Positions 50,673-63,893 of a DNA stretch of 64,000 nt are shown piece by piece (position 1 is the first letter of the stretch; every line of letters begins with the position of its first letter). Made by a program: the position numbers and the translations under genes. The stretch lies in NCBI GenBank assembly GCA_964019335.1, contig OZ025662.1:558001-622000 (forward strand), given 5' to 3'. This DNA comes from Diplonema japonicum. Lineage: Eukaryota; Euglenozoa; Diplonemea; Diplonemida; Diplonemidae. The notes beneath the pieces were generated by a model. The model saw nothing but the letters and a program-made list of their open reading frames with translations, was not told the origin of the DNA and did no database searches.

Positions 50673-52205
50673 ATGTCGGTCCTCATCAAAGGAGGTGTGG
50701 TGGTGAACGATGACAGAGAGTTCGAGGCGGACGTGCTTGTGAAAGGGGATAAGATTGCAGAAGTAGGGAAAGATATAAAGGCAGACGGTGTCGAGAAGGT
50801 GATTAACGCGAAGGGGAAGTACATAGTCCCTGGTGGCATTGACACACACACACACATGCAGCTTCCTTTCATGGGAACGAAGAGTGTCGACGATTTCGAT
50901 TTCGGCACGCGTGCTGCTGTAGCCGGAGGCACAACCATGCTCCTTGACTTCATCCTCCCTGGCAAGGGTGTGTCTCTTCTGAAGGCATACGACGACTGGC
51001 GTTCATGGGCGGACCCCAAGGTGAACTGCGACTACTCGTTCCACTGTGCTGTGACATGGTGGTCGGAGGAGGTCTCGAGAGAGATGGAGATCCTTGTCAA
51101 GGAACGTGGTGTGAACAGCTTCAAGATCTTCATGGCGTACAAAGGTGTCTTCATGCTGCGTGACGACGAGATCTACGCCGCCTTCACACGCTGTAAGGAG
51201 CTCGGCGCCCTAGCACAGGTCCATGCTGAGAACGGCGATATCATTGACATCCAACAGAAGAAACTCCTGAAAATGGGCATCACAGGCCCGGAGGGGCACT
51301 GCATGTGCAGGCCTGCCGACGTGGAAGGCGAGGCCACGACACGCGCGATCATGATCGCCGACCAGGTCAACACACCTGTGTACATCGTGCACGTCATGTC
51401 GAAGGAAGCCTGCGACGCCATTGCAAGAGCGCGGGCAGAGGGCAAGGTCTGCTTCGGCGAGCCCATCGCAGCAGGGCTTGGCACAGACGGCACCAACTGC
51501 TGGTCGCATGACTGGCGCCATGCCTCGGCGTTCGTCATGGGCCCCCCTCTCCGTCCCGACCCCACTGTCAAGTGTCATTTAATGAAGGGCTTGGCGTCAG
51601 GTGTGCTGGCATGCGTGGGGACGGACAACTGCACCTTTAACGCGGACCAAAAGGCGTTGGGGAAGGACGACTTCTCGAAGATCCCGAATGGGGTGAACGG
51701 GATAGAAGACAGGATGTCTGTTGTGTGGGAGAAAGGTGTCAAGACAGGGCTGCTGTCCAAGCAGCAGTTCGTGGCTGCTACCAGCTCGACAGCTGCCAAG
51801 ATTTTCAACATGTACCCCCAAAAGGGGAGGATCGAGGTAGGGGCTGACGCTGATATCGTTGTGTGGGAAGACAAGAAGAGGAAGATCTCGAAAGACACCC
51901 ACCACCATGCAGTCGACTTTAACATCTTCGAAGGCATGGAGGTGCACGGAGTGGCACACACCACCCTCTCAAGGGGCAAGGTCGTGTGGGAGAACGGAAA
52001 GCTCGCCATTAAGAACGGCACTGGGAGGTTCGTGGCACGCAAGCCTTTCTCACCATACTGCTACGACAAGGTGTGGAAACACAAAAAAAAAAATAGCTAT
52101 TTACTGCCAACAAGTAATGACTTTACCGTTACCTCGAGGTTCCGCATTTTACCGTCGAGGGCCCGCAAAGGTTACAATACAAGTTGTTTTCCCTCCTTTT
52201 GTTGA
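50673..52205 (+). CDS. DPYS: Dihydropyrimidinase / D-hydantoinase family
   Basis: 510 residues as read. The amidohydrolase metal site is complete: DTHTH (His59, His61), the carboxylated Lys157 in [21 protein letters not shown] (His), [12 protein letters not shown] (His) and VGTDNCTFN (Asp). The remaining blocks, [25 protein letters not shown] and [18 protein letters not shown], fit dihydropyrimidinase better than collapsin-response proteins, which lack metal ligands. It opens dihydrouracil and dihydrothymine in reductive pyrimidine breakdown. The C-terminal end is uncertain. After PFSPYCYDK the frame enters an A run, and a 25-base GT...TAG removal (52071-52095) would give the short end LFTANK. 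The printed end at 52205 may therefore include non-coding sequence. Confidence 0.9.
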   Translation: MSVLIKGGVVVNDDREFEADVLVKGDKIAEVGKDIKADGVEKVINAKGKYIVPGGIDTHTHMQLPFMGTKSVDDFDFGTRAAVAGGTTMLLDFILPGKGVSLLKAYDDWRSWADPKVNCDYSFHCAVTWWSEEVSREMEILVKERGVNSFKIFMAYKGVFMLRDDEIYAAFTRCKELGALAQVHAENGDIIDIQQKKLLKMGITGPEGHCMCRPADVEGEATTRAIMIADQVNTPVYIVHVMSKEACDAIARARAEGKVCFGEPIAAGLGTDGTNCWSHDWRHASAFVMGPPLRPDPTVKCHLMKGLASGVLACVGTDNCTFNADQKALGKDDFSKIPNGVNGIEDRMSVVWEKGVKTGLLSKQQFVAATSSTAAKIFNMYPQKGRIEVGADADIVVWEDKKRKISKDTHHHAVDFNIFEGMEVHGVAHTTLSRGKVVWENGKLAIKNGTGRFVARKPFSPYCYDKVWKHKKKNSYLLPTSNDFTVTSRFRILPSRARKGYNTSCFPSFC

Positions 52206-52403
52206 CTAAGAGCTGCCGCTGTCGCTGGCATTGCCACTGTCACCATCTCTAATCAGGCCTTCCCATACCTGGCGCGGCCGCTGGCTCCTTTTTTTCTGCT
52301 GCTTCGGTATTTTGAAGTCATTTGGGGAGCTTGGGTAAGCTGACTAAGTTACCCTTACCCACAGAAGAGTTACCCCCAGAAACTGGGAACAAGGCCTAGC
52401 CAA

Positions 52404-52555
52404 AAGTGGGCAAATTGGGAGGAAAAAGTAGTCCAACTTGGAACTGAGCCGAGGCAAAAGTTGGCCAATTGAACTGAACCTGGGGGGAAATAGCAAACTG
52501 AGAGGAAGAAGTAGCCCCACTGGGAACCGAACCGAGGCAAAAATTGGCCTACCGA
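52404..52555. repeat. Imperfect tandem repeat, about 80-bp period, two units
   Basis: Unit 1 (52404-52475) and unit 2 (about 52486-52555) both run through AG.AGGAA.AAGTAG, CC.A.T.GGAAC.GA, CCGAGGCAAAA and TTGGCC. Similarity is clear by eye but imperfect. The function is unknown. Confidence 0.55.
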
Positions 52556-52580
52556 GGCATATTATTTAACGGAAACCCCC

Positions 52581-52670
52581 TATTACTTCACGGAAAACAG
52601 GCCATTATTTCACCGTGAAGTAATGAGATTTAGCGTGAAGTAATGGGCCCCCCAGTGCGTGAAGTAATTT
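52581..52670. repeat. Inverted and direct repeats of GTGAAGTAAT
   Basis: TATTACTTCACGG at 52581-52593 is the reverse complement of CCGTGAAGTAATG at about 52613-52625, able to form a hairpin with a 19-base loop. Further direct copies of GCGTGAAGTAAT lie near 52633 and 52656. The arrangement could be a transcript-folding element or the end of a small mobile element. Confidence 0.55.
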
Positions 52671-53398
52671 CTGAAGAGTGAAATAAAAAAAAAAAAAAAA
52701 AAAAAAAAAAAACAGATACAGCCTCGTGAAGCTGAACGTGCACCTAAAAGGGTGAAGCGCGATCCTTACACTGGACCTGTTATCAAACTGAAATAAAATA
52801 AAAAGAAACATGGTTACATGGTCAAAAAGAAATAGTTTTAGTTTTTTTTACGCCCTTTAACGAAGTAGAATACGGAACAGGGGGGGGGGGGGGGGACAAG
52901 ATACAGGGGTTTTTTTAAAAAGAAGTATGAAAAGAAAAGAGACTGACTTGTCATAATACAAGGGGAGTTAAACAAATGACTTTTCATTTTATTTTAACGT
53001 GTTTAAAAGATTTAACGGTGCGGTAGAAAAAAAAGGGAGCTATGTTTGGCAAGAAACGGGGAAACGTTTCCGTTTCCTTGCCAACACAGCCCCCAGGGGG
53101 AACTGGTCGATTGTACCTGTTAGGAGTAGTCTGAATGAGTTTAAAAAGAAAAGAAGCTTAAAAAAAAAAAAAGGAGGGGGGACAATTTCACAGAATTACA
53201 CCACTTTTCTATATTCTTTTTTGAATCACACACCCGCCATTATGGCAAGTGTTGATCGGCTTTTTTTTTTCCCTTTTTTCTCTTTGGCTTTTTTTTTTTT
53301 GCTTTGTTGCTCAAATACTCTCCCTTTTTTTTTTTTTTTTTTTTCAAATCTTCACTTTTACTTTTCTGCGCCACCAACAAACAGGAAGCTCTAGTAAG

Positions 53399-54664
53399 AT
53401 GTCTGTCGTGACCCTGCAAGTCGGCCAGTGTGGGAACCAGGTGGGGAAAAGCATATTCACGCAACTGGTGAGCAGCATCGAAGGAGGGGGAGAAGAGGAA
53501 GGATCCCGAACTGAGGAAATGTACTTCCGGAGGGGACGAAAGGGCAAAAGCAAACGGGTGGCACGTGCAGTAATGATCGACATGGAGCCTAAGGTGGTGG
53601 AGAGAGCAGTTGGGGAGGCACGGCGGGAGGGAAAGTTCGAATACAATGGAACCTCGCTTCAGAAGCAGGAAGGGTCGGCAAACAACTGGGCGTACGGCTA
53701 CAGTGTGCAGAGCCTGTGCAGCATGGAGGGCATCGTGGAGGACATACAAAAGGAAGTAGAAACAGTGGACAGCCTGAACGGATTCATGATGGTACACAGC
53801 GTGGCAGGGGGCACCGGGAGCGGCGTCGGCTCACACCTGTCAGAGGTTCTGTCGGACCTGTACTGCGGGGTGCCTTTGGCGACGGCATCAGTGCTCCCTT
53901 TGCAAACAGGAGAGATCACAACACAGCACTACAACTGTCTCCTGACATTAGCACACCTGCAGAGGTACTCCGATGTGTCTGTCTTGATGGACAACACGAG
54001 GCTCTTGAAGCACTTCGAGAAGCAGCAACAAGGTGGTGGAAAGAACAACAACGGGCCAAAGACAATGGCGGAAGGGTTTGAGGGGATAAACCAGCAGATG
54101 GCATGGGAGGTGTGCGGGGGAGTACTGCTCCCTGGTAAGATGGGGGGGAGGAGGATGCGGCTGCTGCACGATTTCGTGGACGTGACGGTCCCCACTGTGG
54201 ACAGGAAGTTCGTGACGTTGTACACAACGCAGCAGCCTGACGGGGGACAACCCAGCTCGTGGAATGTGGAACTGAGGCAGCTGTCGCGGCAGGCAGGGGT
54301 AGCAACAGGGAGAACCGGCGCGGAGCCACCCCCGTCTCTGCTGTCCCTTCGGGGGCACATCGAAAAGCCCGCCCAGGGGCTGTCAAAGGTGGAGGTATCG
54401 ACACCGTCATCACTGTTCGGACCAAACTGCCAGACGCTGACAGGAGTGGCCCTCGACGTCCGTGGTGTGACGCACGGCTCAGGCTTCCTCGCCTCAAATA
54501 GCCCTGCGGTGACAGGCCTCCTCGACAAGATACGCGGGCGTGCCTTCGAGATGGTTTCGTGCGGTGCCTACCTTCACCACTTCCAGAAGTACGGCGTAGA
54601 GAAAGATGACTGCCTCACTGCCCTCGACACCTTGAAGCAGGTCGTCAAGGACTACGAAGGCTGA
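53399..54664 (+). CDS. TUBD1: Delta-tubulin
   Basis: 421 residues starting MSVVTLQVGQCGNQVGKSIF, where the opening S-V-V-T-x-Q-x-G-Q-C-G-N-Q-x-G matches delta-tubulins. The GTP-binding glycine motif is AGGTGSGVGS (residues 136-145). The C-terminal block AYLHHFQKYGVEKDDCLTAL matches the delta-tubulin pattern AYIHQYTKFGIEEEDF. The N-terminal region has a Glu/Gly-rich loop in place of the alpha/beta sequence. No intron is needed. The frame can be read upstream into a T tract, but the first ATG with tubulin character is at 53399. Delta-tubulin is needed for triplet microtubules of basal bodies, so its presence supports a flagellated cell. Confidence 0.88.
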   Translation: MSVVTLQVGQCGNQVGKSIFTQLVSSIEGGGEEEGSRTEEMYFRRGRKGKSKRVARAVMIDMEPKVVERAVGEARREGKFEYNGTSLQKQEGSANNWAYGYSVQSLCSMEGIVEDIQKEVETVDSLNGFMMVHSVAGGTGSGVGSHLSEVLSDLYCGVPLATASVLPLQTGEITTQHYNCLLTLAHLQRYSDVSVLMDNTRLLKHFEKQQQGGGKNNNGPKTMAEGFEGINQQMAWEVCGGVLLPGKMGGRRMRLLHDFVDVTVPTVDRKFVTLYTTQQPDGGQPSSWNVELRQLSRQAGVATGRTGAEPPPSLLSLRGHIEKPAQGLSKVEVSTPSSLFGPNCQTLTGVALDVRGVTHGSGFLASNSPAVTGLLDKIRGRAFEMVSCGAYLHHFQKYGVEKDDCLTALDTLKQVVKDYEG

Positions 54665-54840
54665 CCATGCTCTCTTTCCTGTCCTTCGTGTCTCGAGGCC
54701 TCCTTCTTTCCAGCAAGGCCAGCACACGCTGAATGGTTGTTCTCATATTTCTTTTCTGTTACAGACAGAGACTCACGCCACAAGGCGGTCCTCAGGTGGA
54801 TTGTCTTGTCCTTTTTATCTCCCATTTGAACGCCTTAACA

Positions 54841-54850
54841 CTTTTTCCAG
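54841..54850 (+). promoter_or_regulatory. Putative trans-splice acceptor
   Basis: CTTTTTCCAG lies nine bases upstream of the ATG at 54860, with a T-rich tract before it. Confidence 0.45.
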
Positions 54851-54859
54851 GTGATTCCA

Positions 54860-55735
54860 ATGACAATAGTCAAGAAAGCACAATTCAAATCACACGGTGG
54901 TGTGGTGTACAAGTACGAGCATGAGTCAGCCTGCACCCAGACAACCATGACCTTCAATGTGTTCCTGCCCGACGTGGTGTCCGACGAGAATAAAGGCTTT
55001 GTTTTGTATTTCTTGGCTGGGCTGACCTGCACGGAGGACAATTTCATGGTCAAGTGCGGGGCGCTGCAGTACGCGGCAAAGGAGAATGTCGTCCTTGTGG
55101 CCCCTGACACCTCACCCAGAGGTGCTGGAGTTGAGGGCGAGGACGACTCATGGGACTTTGGTTCGGGAGCTGGCTTCTACGTGAACGCGACGGAGCCGAA
55201 GTGGGCCAAGCACTACAACATGTTCGACTACATCAACAAGGAGCTGCCGACCATAATCGAGGCGAACTTCCCCGCCCTTCCAGGCTACAAGAGCATCACC
55301 GGCCACTCCATGGGAGGCCACGGTGCGCTCATCTCCGCCTTCAAGAACCCCAACCAGTACGTGTCTGTGTCTGCCTTTGCACCTATCTGCAACCCTATGA
55401 AGTGCCCGTGGGGTGACAAGGCCTTCAAGGGTTACCTTGGAAGCGTGGAGGCTGGGAAGGACTGGGATTCCACGGAACTGATGAGGAAGAGCGGTCCCTT
55501 CCCTTTCAAGATCATGATCGATGTCGGGACAGAGGACCCGTGGGGCATGGCTGGCAAAGTGGACCAGCTGCAGCAAGACGCCCTTGACGAGGCCATGGCT
55601 GAGAAAAAGCAGGACGTGGTGTCTCGCAAGCACCCCGGCTATGAGCACGGCTACTATTTCGTATCCACCTTTATCGAGGAGCACATCAAATTCCACGCAG
55701 ACGAAATGCGAAAAGCCATCGCAGCGAAAAAGTAA
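54860..55735 (+). CDS. S-formylglutathione hydrolase, free copy
   Basis: 291 residues of the esterase D family. [12 protein letters not shown] holds the nucleophile Ser, VGTEDPWG the likely catalytic Asp and PGYEHGYYF the His. [15 protein letters not shown] and [20 protein letters not shown] are family signatures. It hydrolyses S-formylglutathione to formate and glutathione, the second step of glutathione-dependent formaldehyde oxidation. The family His context is usually GYDHSYYF; the Asp-to-Glu and Ser-to-Gly changes here are unusual. Residues 80-219 are encoded by DNA identical by eye to the fused copy, whereas both ends are divergent. The fusion gene follows 322 bases downstream on the same strand. 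Confidence 0.93.
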   Translation: MTIVKKAQFKSHGGVVYKYEHESACTQTTMTFNVFLPDVVSDENKGFVLYFLAGLTCTEDNFMVKCGALQYAAKENVVLVAPDTSPRGAGVEGEDDSWDFGSGAGFYVNATEPKWAKHYNMFDYINKELPTIIEANFPALPGYKSITGHSMGGHGALISAFKNPNQYVSVSAFAPICNPMKCPWGDKAFKGYLGSVEAGKDWDSTELMRKSGPFPFKIMIDVGTEDPWGMAGKVDQLQQDALDEAMAEKKQDVVSRKHPGYEHGYYFVSTFIEEHIKFHADEMRKAIAAKK

Positions 55736-58103
<2,368 letters not shown>

Positions 58104-58725
58104 AGCCGGTTCTCTTTTCCTTCATTGAAGTTTGCTTATAAAATAACGTCGTTTTTTTCTCTTCTTTTTAAGATTTTTGAACTTCAAGGACACGCTGGTG
58201 CAGATAAGGAGACCTGACCGCGAATGGGTGTAACAGAATACTTCTTGGTGGGTCGTCGTTTTCCCTGGTGGTCTCCCTATCAATGTGATTTCTTTTTGAG
58301 TAGGTCGCCAACGGCGGGTTTGCCTGTTCTCTTTTTTTATTTGCTAAACAGAACACATATTCCCTCCCCTCTCCCTCAGTTTTTTGCCGCGTGAATGCGA
58401 TAAAAAGGCAGCCATAATACCCTTCCAAGTGTTGCTCATACAGACTCGCTATTTTGCGCTTTTCTTTCTCTTCTCTGCACTGAGAATTTTTTTTTTTGTG
58501 TTGGTTTTCCTGCTTTTTTAAAAGGGTTTGGTGGTGGTATTTATAAAAGGATTGATGGTTGGGTGAGATCACTTTAAAGGTGACGTTGATATGGGGGTAA
58601 GTGGCTTGCTACCCGCTCGATTGACCCCTTTCCTTCGTTCCATAATTTATATTTAAGTTTTTTTTTTGTCACGTTCGGGGTTTTTAATACAAGTTCTCTC
58701 AGTTACATTAATAAACAAAACATTG

Positions 58726-58818
58726 CACTGCACTGAGAAGGTGAAGGTGATGAGGCTCTTGGAGCGAACAGGGACTGCCTTCGGTGGCTAGAAGAGCAAT
58801 TCCTTCATTGAAGGTTTA
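58726..58818 (+). pseudogene. Collapsed relic of the FALDH gene 3' part
   Basis: Three short stretches follow the order of the FALDH coding sequence and 3' end with large internal gaps. TGCACTGAGAAGGTGAAGGT and GATGAGGCTCTTGGAG match 57775-57813. GGGACTGCCTTCGGTGGC and AGAAGAGCA match about 57917-57948. TTCCTTCATTGAAGGTTT matches the 3' flank of the fusion gene at 58118-58134. A stop (TAG) interrupts the second block. This looks like a deletion-shrunken duplicate, and the 3' flank match ties it to the fusion gene rather than the free copy. Confidence 0.55.
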
Positions 58819-59032
58819 CGCGCTCAGGTGTCCAGTGCGAGACGCTATGAAGTAAGACAAACCGACTGTCGCAAAAGACGTCTTTTACTGGAATGGAAGC
58901 TGGTGGAGGAAGCTCCAGTCACGGAGGCCGCTGATATCGTACAGACTGCGGCGGATCATCAGCGGTGCAGTGGGGGAAATAATTGGACGAACGTGAGGGT
59001 GTGGCGAGCTCGTCTGCGACCACCGATGCCAG

Positions 59033-59256
59033 ACATCTTGGGGGCCGACGACACACGGCTACGACAGGAGACCACTCTTCTTCTCGAGACAAACCGCCCC
59101 CCCTACCTAGCACGACGTCAAGCTATGTTTCTCGCCCAGACCGCATCGCGACAACCAGACACCGCAGGCACCAGACAGTAACCGCAGAACGGTGACCGAT
59201 TAGTGTGAATTTCTCCCTGAAGGTGGTGAGCACCCACCCGCCCACCGAAATTTATC
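59033..59256. repeat. Dispersed repeat, copy B (about 224 bp)
   Basis: Matches copy A (23101-23327) from CATCTTGGGGGCCGACGACA to GAAATTTATC, with an extra CTT near 59068, an indel of about 10 bases near 59143, and scattered substitutions. It ends about 50 bases upstream of the ankyrin gene start. Confidence 0.7.
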
Positions 59257-59306
59257 GAATTCTTATTTTTTGCGCTCATTATCTAGCTATACTGATTCCT
59301 CGGAGG

Positions 59307-60560
59307 ATGGAAAGATCAATGGACAAGATGACCGGGTTAGCAACAAGGGGGGAGCCGTCCGACGAACTCCACCGTGCTGCGATAGAAGGTGATGTGGACG
59401 AAATCTGTCGGCTTGTCGCTGAGCGCGGCTTCAACCCTGGTGCAAAGGACAAGTATGGTATGACAGCTTTGCATGCGGCAGCTTTTCACAACCGTCCCAA
59501 GGCCCTGAATAGTCTCATCAACTTTCACCACCAAAACCCTGGTGTGAAGAACAATGTAGGTGGGACACCCCTACATGCTGCAGCATGTGGCGGCCACATT
59601 TTCATCGTGAAGCTTCTCATCGATGTTTACAAGCAAAGCCCTGTTTCTTCCACCTTCATCGGGGCAACACCTCTCCACACAGCAGCATTGCGTGGCCGCA
59701 TCGATATTGTGAAGCTTCTCATCGATGGGTACAATCAGAACCCTGCCATTATACAGCCCAGTGGTTTGACACCGCTTCACGTTGCGGCTATGGCCGGACA
59801 CATTGATATAGTTGTACTCCTCATCGATGTTTACGGGCAAAGCCCGAGCGATGGGTACCTCGACTCGAAACCGGTGCACAACGCAGCAAAAGGCGGCCAA
59901 ACAAATGTCATCAAGCTCCTCGTCAACACTTACGGTGTGGACCCTGGCTCGGAACGAATTGATGGAACGACACCGCTCCACATTGCGGCAATGCATGGCC
60001 ACGTCGAAACAGTTAAGCTCCTCATTGATATTTACAAGCAAAATCCTGGTGCTGAAATCAGGAGATGCTTGACACCACTCTTTCTAGCAGTTCAGCAAGG
60101 CCACATGGAGATGACCCGGCTGTTGATCGACGTTTACAAGCAAAACCCGAGTCAGCGATGCAACGACCGGACACTGCTTTATGTCGCTTCGTACCATGGC
60201 AATCTAGATATTGTCAAACTGTTAATCGATACCTACGCCCAAGACCCTTCCCACACAAATTGCGGTGGCGAGACTCCGCTGCACGCAGCCTCGCTGCATG
60301 GGCATATCGATATCGTCAGGCTTCTCGTGGACGTTTACGGGCAAAACATCAATGTAGAAGACCACTCAGGCATAACACCACTTTCAATTTCAGCATCACA
60401 TGGCGATACAAAGCTTCTGGAGCTCCTCATCGATGTTTATAAGTGTGACATCACTGTCAAGCAGAAAGGCGTGTCGCTTTTGTGTCGAGCAGTGCGCAGA
60501 CGCAATCTTGAAGTGATAAAGTTCATCGTCAACAGGAGGATGCACAAGAGTGGTCTCTGA
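59307..60560 (+). CDS. Ankyrin-repeat protein
   Basis: 417 residues. About twelve ankyrin repeats of 33-35 residues fill the protein from residue about 15 to 405. The repeat pattern is G-x-TPLHAAA-x-x-GHIDIVKLLIDVYKQNP, for example GGTPLHAAACGGHIFIVKLL and GLTPLHVAAMAGHIDIVVLL. The repeats are unusually regular in their second half, with LLIDVYKQNP-type ends in most, which suggests recent expansion. No other domain, signal peptide or membrane segment is seen, so it is a cytosolic or nuclear interaction protein without a predictable partner. The chosen ATG gives MERSMDKMTGLATRGEPS. Frames above it run into the dispersed-repeat region and are not coding. Confidence 0.85.
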   Translation: MERSMDKMTGLATRGEPSDELHRAAIEGDVDEICRLVAERGFNPGAKDKYGMTALHAAAFHNRPKALNSLINFHHQNPGVKNNVGGTPLHAAACGGHIFIVKLLIDVYKQSPVSSTFIGATPLHTAALRGRIDIVKLLIDGYNQNPAIIQPSGLTPLHVAAMAGHIDIVVLLIDVYGQSPSDGYLDSKPVHNAAKGGQTNVIKLLVNTYGVDPGSERIDGTTPLHIAAMHGHVETVKLLIDIYKQNPGAEIRRCLTPLFLAVQQGHMEMTRLLIDVYKQNPSQRCNDRTLLYVASYHGNLDIVKLLIDTYAQDPSHTNCGGETPLHAASLHGHIDIVRLLVDVYGQNINVEDHSGITPLSISASHGDTKLLELLIDVYKCDITVKQKGVSLLCRAVRRRNLEVIKFIVNRRMHKSGL

Positions 60561-60684
60561 TGGCCCGACGCGCGAAGATCTTGTCCTCACTGAACAATCT
60601 AACCCCAGGTGCACTCGAGATTCAACATTTCTATGTTTTTGACTTGGCTTGTTGCAATGCCTTTCAGTTTACACCAATACATGA

Positions 60685-62646
60685 ATGTATCTAGTGATAG
60701 GGGTGGTAGCTGTGCTAAGTGATGCCAAATGTGTGGATGAGTGCATGTGCTGCATGTGTGGATGTTACACAAATGATACCGAATGTGTTGTACTGGACAA
60801 GAACGAGGATGGTGTAAGACAGTACTGCTGCAACGCTGCTGACGAAGGTGGGACGTGCAATGGGAAGCATCTGTATCGAGGAGAGTGTGGAGCACCGTCG
60901 TGCAAAGCGCGGCCTGTGTGTCCAGATGCTGGGCTAGACCACTCGCCACTGTGGTGGTTGCTACTACTATTCATCCCGCTTATTACTGGGTTCAACCTCC
61001 TCATCCGACTACCGACTGTGAGGAACATTGCGATTGATGCCCATCCCGACCCGCATTACCTTCCTCACCTGTCCGTGAATGAGGTGACAACAGACAGCCC
61101 TTCTGTGAGGACTAAGATGAACGCCATCCTTGATATGCAGCGAAAGCTCGGTGACGTCACAGGTCAGGTCCGCAGCCTGAAGGCCAACGTCACGGAACAT
61201 CTACCTAGCCACCTCATCGACCTCCGCGAGCACCTCTCCGATGCCCGCACTGCAGGAGGCGACGTGGCAGACATGCAGCACGACATCGCTGCCATCGTCG
61301 CTGCTGCCAAAGACATGTCGGACATCAAAGCCTCCGAACGCGACCGTCTCCCCCTCGATGTCATCGCCAGTGTCAATGCGGAGATCGCAGGCTTCAACGC
61401 CTCTATCGCAGAGCTGACACAGAACATCACATATGCCGAAGAAGAAAAGCAAGTTGTCGAAGCAGAGCTCGAGGAACTTCAGAAGGAAGAGGAACGGTAC
61501 CAGTCCCACAAGCAGCAGGTAGCCGTACTGGAGTCGTCTCTGAAGGCTGAAAAGAATAACTCCGAAAGGCTGCAAAATGAGCTGCGCGAAATGTCCGAGG
61601 CGGTACAGGCGCTGCGCGAGGAGGAGGCGGCGCTGAAGTCTGGCATCGCACACGTTCAGCAACAATTGAAAGTCACTCGGGAACAGCAAGGGGAGGTGCA
61701 GGAGGAGCTGTGCAGGGTCAACGATGGGGCACGTGTAGGAGCGACAGAGAACGAGGACGAGATGGTGGCGGCAGAGCAGGTGCTTGTGGAGCTGACGGAA
61801 AAGGTCGAGTCACAGAGGATGTTGCTGAGTGAAAAACAAAACGCAACACAAGTGTTGAAAACAAAGCTCGAAAACATGGAGGAGCTGGCGAGGCGCACAA
61901 TGAAAGAGCAGGAATCGCAGGGTAACAGGGCGTCCCTATCGGTAAAGGCCATGCAACGAGTGGAGATGCGATTGACGAACTCAAAAAAGAAACAAGAAGT
62001 GGTGGAAGAGACCGCTACGTGCACCACCGCACGGCACAACACGTCACGTGCCTCGCTAGAGGATTGCAACGGGACCCTAGCGTCTTTGCGAGAGAAGCAC
62101 GCGAAGCTCTTCGAAGACAAGAGCTTGCTTGAAGCAAAACACGCAAGCAAGAAGACAGCCACACAGACACTCCTTATCGAGAAGTTGAAGAAGAAGAATG
62201 AGCTGTCCTCCTGTACAAAAGAAGCAAAAGAGATTGATGAAAAGATCGAGGCTAGCATAGCCAGCGGAGTAGTGCTGAAGCAAGAGATTGCTAAGTGTAA
62301 AGAAGAGGCGGTGGCTGCGAAAGAAAAGCACAATGCAAAATGCGAACTGCTCGTGAAGTTGAAGCAAGAGCTGCTCAGGAAGAGCAAAGTTCTGGCCGCT
62401 GTCAGCGAGGAGACTTCGGCGGAAGTCAGAAAGCACGACGACGAGCTGGCACAGGCCGTCGCTGCGCACGATGAGGTGCAGGAAAAGATCGGGAACCTTA
62501 AAGCGTCCATCGAGTCCGTACGCACCACTCTCGCATTGCAAACTTCTCGTTTCCAAGAGGAGCTGGTCCACCTCACCACTTTGAACGCCAACAAACAACA
62601 AGAACTCGACAAGTTAGATGAAAACATCGGCAAGTTGCAGTCGTAA
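60685..62646 (+). CDS. Type I membrane protein: Cys-rich ectodomain and long coiled-coil tail
   Basis: 653 residues, unrecognised family. The N-terminus MYLVIGVVAVLSDA is a short hydrophobic signal-like segment. Residues 15-85 contain 15 or more Cys (VDECMCCMCGCYTNDTEC, QYCCNAADEGGTC, GECGAPSCKARPVC), probably a small disulfide-bonded ectodomain. Residues about 91-112 form one TM segment (SPLWWLLLLFIPLITGFNLL). The remaining 530 residues are charged, with long heptad coiled coil (EEEKQVVEAELEELQKEEER and similar) to the C-terminus. A membrane-anchored cytoskeletal tether or signalling protein is plausible, but that is inference. The tail could also be luminal if the topology is reversed. No intron is needed. 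Confidence 0.55.
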   Translation: MYLVIGVVAVLSDAKCVDECMCCMCGCYTNDTECVVLDKNEDGVRQYCCNAADEGGTCNGKHLYRGECGAPSCKARPVCPDAGLDHSPLWWLLLLFIPLITGFNLLIRLPTVRNIAIDAHPDPHYLPHLSVNEVTTDSPSVRTKMNAILDMQRKLGDVTGQVRSLKANVTEHLPSHLIDLREHLSDARTAGGDVADMQHDIAAIVAAAKDMSDIKASERDRLPLDVIASVNAEIAGFNASIAELTQNITYAEEEKQVVEAELEELQKEEERYQSHKQQVAVLESSLKAEKNNSERLQNELREMSEAVQALREEEAALKSGIAHVQQQLKVTREQQGEVQEELCRVNDGARVGATENEDEMVAAEQVLVELTEKVESQRMLLSEKQNATQVLKTKLENMEELARRTMKEQESQGNRASLSVKAMQRVEMRLTNSKKKQEVVEETATCTTARHNTSRASLEDCNGTLASLREKHAKLFEDKSLLEAKHASKKTATQTLLIEKLKKKNELSSCTKEAKEIDEKIEASIASGVVLKQEIAKCKEEAVAAKEKHNAKCELLVKLKQELLRKSKVLAAVSEETSAEVRKHDDELAQAVAAHDEVQEKIGNLKASIESVRTTLALQTSRFQEELVHLTTLNANKQQELDKLDENIGKLQS

Positions 62647-62678
62647 TGATATTTATTCCATTTTTACATTGAACATAA

Positions 62679-63893
<1,215 letters not shown>

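Larger units (their letters stand above)
52206..53398. other. Intergenic region with short tandem and inverted repeats
   Basis: No gene recognised. It contains an imperfect tandem repeat (52404-52555), a cluster of GTGAAGTAAT motifs with an inverted copy (52581-52670), an A run (52685-52711), a G run (52880-52897) and T tracts at 53262-53344. The end carries the acceptor ACAAACAG upstream of the delta-tubulin ATG. Confidence 0.55.
58104..59306. other. Spacer with gene relic and dispersed repeat
   Basis: No intact gene. It carries a fragment derived from the FALDH gene (58726-58818), unassigned sequence, and copy B of the dispersed repeat (59033-59256) shortly before the ankyrin gene. Confidence 0.6.

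Noticed and set aside
53249-53398. N-terminal extension of delta-tubulin (Phe/Leu-rich)
   Set aside because: It starts at TTG and is a translation of T tracts. The tubulin fold begins at the ATG at 53399, directly after an acceptor AG.
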